From Pseudoalteromonas sp. NC201 (lineage in GTDB: Bacteria > Pseudomonadota > Gammaproteobacteria > Enterobacterales > Alteromonadaceae): DNA of 64,000 nucleotides. The first letter of the stretch is position 1. Every line of letters begins with the position of its first letter. The stretch is from assembly GCF_002850255.1 (NCBI RefSeq), contig NZ_CP022522.1, positions 1,983,125-2,047,124 on the forward strand. Reading direction: 5' to 3'. This document shows, piece after piece, positions 59,730 to 64,000 of the stretch. A program made the position numbers and the translations under genes. The notes below the pieces were generated by a model, which was given only the letters and a program-made list of their open reading frames with translations, had not been told where the DNA came from and did not search any database.

Positions 59730-60223
59730 TGCCGAGCAGAGACGTTGAATCAATATTTTTGCAGCCGGGTAGTTTGGCGATTGAGTCATTTCGTCCAGCA
59801 ACGCTCAATACCTTGCTGGGGTCCTGTGTTTCATTTGTTTTAGTGTCTAAGCAGCACCAACTAGTTGTTGTGAGTCATATGCTATTGCCAACCACAGAAA
59901 AGCCGAATGACGATGAGCCCGCTAAATATGTCGATAAGACTTTTTCGTTGGTTCGCCAATATTTAGAGCGGTTTAGTATCCCTGAGGATTGTGTGGAGAT
60001 TAAGCTTTTTGGTGGTGGAGAGATGTTCAAAACGTCTTGTTCAGAGACTGTCGGTATGCGAAACATCGAAATGAGTCATAAGCTGATTGACGATTATGGA
60101 TTTAGGCTTGTCGCGCGTGATGTTGGCGGCCCTTATTATCGGAGAATTCAAGTGGATCTCAAGGATGGCGCTTGCCGGGTAGACCGTTTTCATGTTGCGT
60201 TATCGAGTAGGAGAGCAACCTGA
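59723..60223 (+). CDS. cheD: chemoreceptor glutamine deamidase CheD
   Basis: A 166-residue deamidase that converts receptor Gln to Glu. The Cys-His pair is in TLNTLLGSCVSFVLV (C35) and VVSHMLLPTTEKP (H52), followed by a Thr-region and VEIKLFGGGEMF near 94. ATG 59723 and ATG 59729 (overlapping the cheR stop as TGATG) are both possible starts; I use the former, and neither has a clear Shine-Dalgarno. It is coupled to cheR and, by TGATG, to cheB. Confidence 0.9.
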   Translation: MLMPSRDVESIFLQPGSLAIESFRPATLNTLLGSCVSFVLVSKQHQLVVVSHMLLPTTEKPNDDEPAKYVDKTFSLVRQYLERFSIPEDCVEIKLFGGGEMFKTSCSETVGMRNIEMSHKLIDDYGFRLVARDVGGPYYRRIQVDLKDGACRVDRFHVALSSRRAT

Positions 60224-61275
60224 TGTCGAATAAAATTTCCGTCTATATTATCGATGACTCTGCTGTGGTAAGGCAAACGGTTACTGCGATGTTGGAGTAT
60301 TCGCCTGAAATCTGCGTGACTAAGGTGTTTAGCAACCCTGTCTTGGCGCAGCCCAGCGTGTTGGCAGAGCCGCCAGATGTAATTATTCTTGATATAGAAA
60401 TGCCACAGATGGATGGTATTACCTTTTTACGCTGGCTCATGGCCAATAAACCTATCCCCGTGATCATTTGTTCATCGCTAACAACCACAGGAGCTCAATT
60501 GTCGGTAGAGGCACTCTCTCTTGGCGCATTTGAAATCTTAACTAAACCAGAGTGTGGCTTAAAATCATTTCTTGAGTCTCAACGCGAGCAATTTATTAAA
60601 GTGGTTAAGCAAGCGAGATTCTACAGACCAAAGTCCTCTACGGAAGACATAAGCCGTGCGCCTGCTATCGATGTTGCAATGAGCAATACCAACCTTGCCA
60701 TTAATACCACTGATAAAGTGGTAGCCATCGGCACTTCGACAGGGGGGACGCAAGCGCTTGAGTACATATTTAGTCAATTAGAACCCGAATTGCCTGGTAT
60801 TGTGGTGGTACAACATATGCCAGCCAACTTCACTAAAGCCTTTGCTCAAAGGCTAAATGATATTTCAAAATTAAAGATTAAGGAGGCTGAGCATAACGAA
60901 CGCGTACTGGCTAACCATGTGTACATCGCGCCAGGAAGCCATCACCTTCAGCTTGTTCGTCGTGGTGCATTCTATTACACTCAGCTCAAAGATGGGCCGC
61001 CAGTGCAGCGCCATAAGCCTTCGGTCAATGTATTGTTTCAATCTGTTGCGAAGCAAGTTAGAAGTAATGCTATCGGATTTATATTAACCGGAATGGGCGC
61101 AGATGGTGCATTTGGTTTGTTAGAAATGAAGAAATCGGGGGCGAAGACTTATGCACAAGATGAAAGCTCCAGCATTGTATTTGGAATGCCAAAAGAGGCC
61201 ATTAAGCTAAATGCTCACAGTAAAGAAGTGACTCTAGCGGATGTGCCGATGACAATAACTCAATGTTTTTCATAA
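60223..61275 (+). CDS. cheB: chemoreceptor methylesterase CheB
   Basis: A 350-residue two-domain enzyme. The receiver has DDSAVVRQ near 11-18 and phosphoacceptor D57 (VIILDIEMPQMDG). The methylesterase has the Ser in AIGTSTGGTQAL near 170, His in VVQHMPANFTKAFAQRL near 197 and Asp in LTGMGADGAFGL near 290. It removes methyl groups from receptors and also deamidates them. It ends the chemosensory operon. Its stop is 54 bases before a lipoprotein gene. Confidence 0.94.
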   Translation: MSNKISVYIIDDSAVVRQTVTAMLEYSPEICVTKVFSNPVLAQPSVLAEPPDVIILDIEMPQMDGITFLRWLMANKPIPVIICSSLTTTGAQLSVEALSLGAFEILTKPECGLKSFLESQREQFIKVVKQARFYRPKSSTEDISRAPAIDVAMSNTNLAINTTDKVVAIGTSTGGTQALEYIFSQLEPELPGIVVVQHMPANFTKAFAQRLNDISKLKIKEAEHNERVLANHVYIAPGSHHLQLVRRGAFYYTQLKDGPPVQRHKPSVNVLFQSVAKQVRSNAIGFILTGMGADGAFGLLEMKKSGAKTYAQDESSSIVFGMPKEAIKLNAHSKEVTLADVPMTITQCFS

Positions 61276-61329
61276 CGTTACTGTTGGGGTGAGCTCAACT
61301 CTTGTTTACGCGATTAAAAGGAAATTAGC

Positions 61330-62181
61330 TTGAAAGCGACTACATTAACCCGTAATTTTTATCATGGATTGGCTGTAGCTATAGCCATCACTCTATTTGG
61401 ATGTGCGTCACAAAATAGGACAGTTTTAACACCCACCGAGAAATTGAACGTTGAAGCGTTTCACTGTGGCGAGCAGTGGATGACAGAGGTCGATGATCTT
61501 TTAATAAGTGGCGATGGTAGCGGGCATGGTCCTGATCTTGGCAGCCAAGAATGGCAATCGGTCATTGAGTTTAAACTTGGTGTAAGAAGTTACTCGGATA
61601 AGCCTGACCGTAGCACGCAGGATTGGTGTCGCTATATTGACGAACACTTAAAACAACATACCCTACATACGCCTTCATTCGCTTGTAACGAGGTAAGTGC
61701 AGGAAGCATGGAAGCCGTTATTTGTGATAGTGCGGCGTTGTCTCGACTGGATCGCAGGCTAAATTCTGTGTATAAAAAAATTGTAAAAGAGCCGCATTCG
61801 AAGCAGCTTAAAGCCGAGCAAAGAGGGTGGATAAAAGGGCGCAATGCGTGTTGGAAATCTAGCGATATCACGCATTGCTTGAAGCAGTCGTATATTCACC
61901 GTATTGCCGAGCTTGAGGCTCGTTTTGCATTAGTGACTAGCTCCGGGCATACGACGTATCTCTGTAACGATAAGTTATTATCCGTTTTTTACTACGATAC
62001 TCAGCCACTAAGCATAGTCGCTGAATTTAATGACAGTGAAAAGCTGATGTTCATCGATAACTCCGCCAGTGATACTCATTACCGCGGTGGCGATTATCAC
62101 CTTAAAGTACAAAGTAATGTAGCAATATTAACTTGGGGTTATTATCAACAGCCCATCCAGTGCAAAGTTACAGTAGACTAA
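61330..62181 (+). CDS. lipoprotein with DUF1311 (LprI-like) and MliC lysozyme-inhibitor domains
   Basis: A 283-residue lipoprotein with signal and lipobox LFGC (Cys near 25) and a TTG start after AAAAGGAAA. Two domains follow: DUF1311/LprI-like (residues 115-200: FACNEVSAGSMEAVICDSAA, LDRRLNSVYKKIV, RGWIKGRNACW) and an MliC-like domain (residues 205-283: TTYLCNDKLLSVFYYDTQPL, SDTHYRGGDYHLKVQSNVAI, LTWGYY). MliC proteins inhibit c-type lysozyme, and LprI was reported to do so in mycobacteria. The fusion probably protects peptidoglycan at the outer membrane. It lies after cheB but is unlikely to be part of the pathway. Confidence 0.78.
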   Translation: MKATTLTRNFYHGLAVAIAITLFGCASQNRTVLTPTEKLNVEAFHCGEQWMTEVDDLLISGDGSGHGPDLGSQEWQSVIEFKLGVRSYSDKPDRSTQDWCRYIDEHLKQHTLHTPSFACNEVSAGSMEAVICDSAALSRLDRRLNSVYKKIVKEPHSKQLKAEQRGWIKGRNACWKSSDITHCLKQSYIHRIAELEARFALVTSSGHTTYLCNDKLLSVFYYDTQPLSIVAEFNDSEKLMFIDNSASDTHYRGGDYHLKVQSNVAILTWGYYQQPIQCKVTVD

Positions 62182-62192
62182 ATTTAGAAGCA

Positions 62193-62221
62193 GATTAGCG
62201 CTTCGAGTTGAAGCGCTAATC
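62193..62221. terminator. hairpin shared by two convergent genes
   Basis: GATTAGCGCTTC (62193-62204) and GAAGCGCTAATC (62210-62221) are perfect 12-base arms around GAGTT. The minus-strand gene's stop codon lies inside. No T run is obvious, so it may work as a bidirectional hairpin without tail. Confidence 0.6.
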
Positions 62222-62608
62222 ACCGGTTGAATGATAGCAAATCTTGTCGAGCATCATGATAATAAACGAGTCGTCTTTTGCTTTTCCTAAGAACTCCATA
62301 GCGTTAAATTCAAACGTCCCATCAGATTTGACTTCGTATTGAAGAAGAAAATCAAACTTTTCGCCTTCTTCTTCTACATAACCATCAATATTTATGTAGT
62401 TTCTGCCCCAATCGCTTGTGAGATAATCCCAAGTGAGTTCGGTAAAAAAATTATTCATAACTTGGCGAAAAGTGTAGTCGCTACACTCTTTAAACGGTGT
62501 GTCCTGCATTCGGTCAATTTCTAACTCAGCAGTATAATCGGCATAAGCTACAGATGAGGTGACTAAAAATCCAAGTGCAGCTAGGTTAAGTGAGAGCTGT
62601 TTCATCAT
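62216..62608 (-). CDS. small exported protein of unknown function
   Basis: A 130-residue protein with a signal peptide (residues 1-23, ending AYADY) and a mature part with conserved-looking Cys pair (KECSDYTF near 42 and DKICYHSTGD at the end). I do not recognise a family. It is transcribed towards the lipoprotein gene, with the stop codon within a shared hairpin. The sequence is acidic and probably folds into a single small domain. Confidence 0.65.
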   Translation of the reverse strand: MMKQLSLNLAALGFLVTSSVAYADYTAELEIDRMQDTPFKECSDYTFRQVMNNFFTELTWDYLTSDWGRNYINIDGYVEEEGEKFDFLLQYEVKSDGTFEFNAMEFLGKAKDDSFIIMMLDKICYHSTGD

Positions 62609-62666
62609 TTTCCATTTTTATGTCTGACGCGAAATTAAAGTATATCAAGCAATATGAAATATTTTG

Positions 62667-64000
62667 TTATTCGAACCAAACTACTTTATTTTTGCCAGTA
62701 TGTTTAGCCTCATACAAAGCTTTATCAGCATCATTTAAATGTCCTGTAATAGACATTTTTTCCATCTCGGGAAGTACCGCTTTTACACCAATGCTGACCG
62801 TGAGATGTATTTTCTCTTTTTCTGACAGTGTAATTTCCAAGTTAGATATGGATTCTCTGATGGTCTCGATCAGTGCGCTAGATGATCCATGTGTGGCATC
62901 AAGTAACACAAATGCAAACTCCTCACCTCCCATTCGCGCGGTAAAATCATCACTGCGTAGCGCATCCTTTATGGTGTAAGCAATCAGTTTAATAGCTTTG
63001 TCACCAGCATCATGACCGTAGGTATCATTAATAGACTTAAAGTTATCGATATCTACCATACCAATTAAATAGGGGAAGGATATCTCACCAACTTCGGCGG
63101 CTTTTTCCATAAAGGCACGTCGGTTGGGCAGGCCTGATAAGGTGTCGGTCATTGCAAGTTCAAGCAGTTTGTTTTCTGCTTCTTGGCGCTCTTTATCGAG
63201 TTTAACCGCATAGTATAAACCCGCTAGAGAATCGACCAGTGGTTGTAAGAATTTTGCATCTTCTTCGGTATAGTCAAAAAACTTATTCGCCAGTCCTATC
63301 ATACCGACCAATTCGCCATTGAGCTTTATCGGCAGCCCTAAAAACTTAGAGATCCTTGGGTGTCCTTTTGGCGTGCCTTTCGACGCAGGGTGCTTGCCTC
63401 GTTCATTACTAATGACGGTTTTTCCCGTCAGGATCACTGATCCAAACAGATTATTAAAATCAGTAAAATAGAGATCGTTATCATAATATCTCTGTACCAA
63501 TTGAGAGCTTAAATCATTCCACTGCATTTCTGAAATGGCATGAATAAAGAGCCTTGGTACACCGGCGGTATGCTCAAGCTCGCCGATCAGCGCAAATTGG
63601 CTATCCGCAATGTCGATGAGCTCTTCTAGAATTTCACGGCATGATTTAGACAGATCACCTGTTTTTAAATAGGCTGACTGTGCTTTACTGATAAAAGACA
63701 GTAATTGCTTTTGCTTTCGCTCTTGCAACTGTGCTTCCATCCGGTAGGTAATATCCCGGTGAGTACCAGCAAGGCGCAGTGCTCTGCCACTATTATCGCG
63801 TTCAACCACTTTGCCATAGGTTTCTATCCACACCCAGTGGCCATCGGCATGTTTCATTCTATAGGACGTTGTGTAGGCATCGGTTAACCCTTGTAGGTGT
63901 TTGGCTAGGTCTCTTTCTACGTGACTACGATCGGCTGGATGAATAAGTTGGCGGAAGTAATTAACACTGGTCTCAACGTATTCAAATTCAATTCCAAGCA
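62667..64000 (-). CDS. PAS-GAF-GGDEF diguanylate cyclase (partial, N-terminus beyond window)
   Basis: The frame on the minus strand is open to base 64000, so the N-terminus is missing. Visible parts are a PAS_3 domain (YFRQLIHPADRSHVERDL, KHADGHWVWIETYGKVVERD, RLAGTHRDI), a GAF domain (ISKAQSAYLKTGDLSKSCRE through FLGLPIKLNGELVGMIGLAN) and a C-terminal GGDEF domain. The active-site motif is GGEEF (RMGGEEFAFVL), and an inhibitory RxxD (RSDD) lies five residues before it, so the enzyme should make c-di-GMP with product inhibition. No EAL domain follows. A role next to the chemosensory operon is possible but not shown. Confidence 0.93.
   Translation of the reverse strand, partial: LGIEFEYVETSVNYFRQLIHPADRSHVERDLAKHLQGLTDAYTTSYRMKHADGHWVWIETYGKVVERDNSGRALRLAGTHRDITYRMEAQLQERKQKQLLSFISKAQSAYLKTGDLSKSCREILEELIDIADSQFALIGELEHTAGVPRLFIHAISEMQWNDLSSQLVQRYYDNDLYFTDFNNLFGSVILTGKTVISNERGKHPASKGTPKGHPRISKFLGLPIKLNGELVGMIGLANKFFDYTEEDAKFLQPLVDSLAGLYYAVKLDKERQEAENKLLELAMTDTLSGLPNRRAFMEKAAEVGEISFPYLIGMVDIDNFKSINDTYGHDAGDKAIKLIAYTIKDALRSDDFTARMGGEEFAFVLLDATHGSSSALIETIRESISNLEITLSEKEKIHLTVSIGVKAVLPEMEKMSITGHLNDADKALYEAKHTGKNKVVWFE

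Overview
The window looks like a chromosome segment of a marine gammaproteobacterium, most probably Pseudoalteromonas or a close relative. The basis is gene content and order: the fur-fldA-ybfE-ybfF-seqA-pgm block, an aguA-aguB-mfd-csiV run, a DUF3083 protein, AT-rich intergenic DNA and many moderately diverged enterobacterial-type housekeeping proteins. The assignment is by recognition, not by a database search. I see no rRNA, tRNA, CRISPR array, prophage or intact insertion sequence. Almost every gene is intact, and only the two genes at the window edges are cut.

Layout. 1-4285: end of a thioesterase gene, then the electron transfer flavoprotein module (etfD divergent from etfBA, with two palindromic operators between them) and a fosA-like gene. 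4395-9261: a DUF3083 protein, glnS and a lone protein-kinase-like protein. 9364-13148: an ECF sigma factor of the ECF42 type followed by its typical partners: a DGPF-VOC fusion, a DGPF/YciI protein, a DUF1428 protein and a GST. A TGTCGA-N17-CGAC promoter lies just after the sigma gene. 13239-18022: fur, fldA, DUF2788, ybfE, ybfF, then divergent seqA and pgm. 18268-23429: a solitary astE and the branched-chain keto acid dehydrogenase operon bkdA1-A2-B behind a perfect 16-bp palindrome related to the etf operators. 24078-27008: a large TonB-dependent receptor. 27446-33951 (minus): a polyamine and DNA-repair run aguA-aguB-mfd-csiV-lipoprotein. 34066-39487: a PilZ-like protein, a dCache chemoreceptor with an amino-acid-binding signature, a DUF4382 lipoprotein, alanine dehydrogenase and divergent lrp. 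39602-46527: ftsK-lolA-rarA-crcB-serS and rmf. 46606-49464: fabA with a 24-bp FabR-type palindrome, a double-domain pterin synthase, an M23 peptidase and a thioesterase. 49749-61275: a signal transduction block with a receiver / CheC-like / histidine kinase trio, followed by a complete chemosensory operon (cheW, short mcp, cheY, STAS, cheA, soluble mcp, cheR, cheD, cheB) without flagellar genes. 61330-64000: a lysozyme-inhibitor-like lipoprotein, a small exported protein and the C-terminal part of a PAS-GAF-GGDEF diguanylate cyclase.

Themes. The etf operators (1992-2009, 2042-2057) and the bkd palindrome (19401-19416) suggest that one MerR-type regulator of the LiuR family controls keto acid oxidation and the ETF system that takes its electrons. 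The chemosensory block has a soluble PAS receptor ending in a CheR-tether-like pentapeptide, a STAS protein lacking the usual phosphorylatable residue and an adjoining CheC-kinase-receiver trio, so it may serve a non-flagellar output. A family of about 160-190 bp elements with ATACCAATT ends occurs three times in intergenic DNA around astE, bkd and the TonB receptor.
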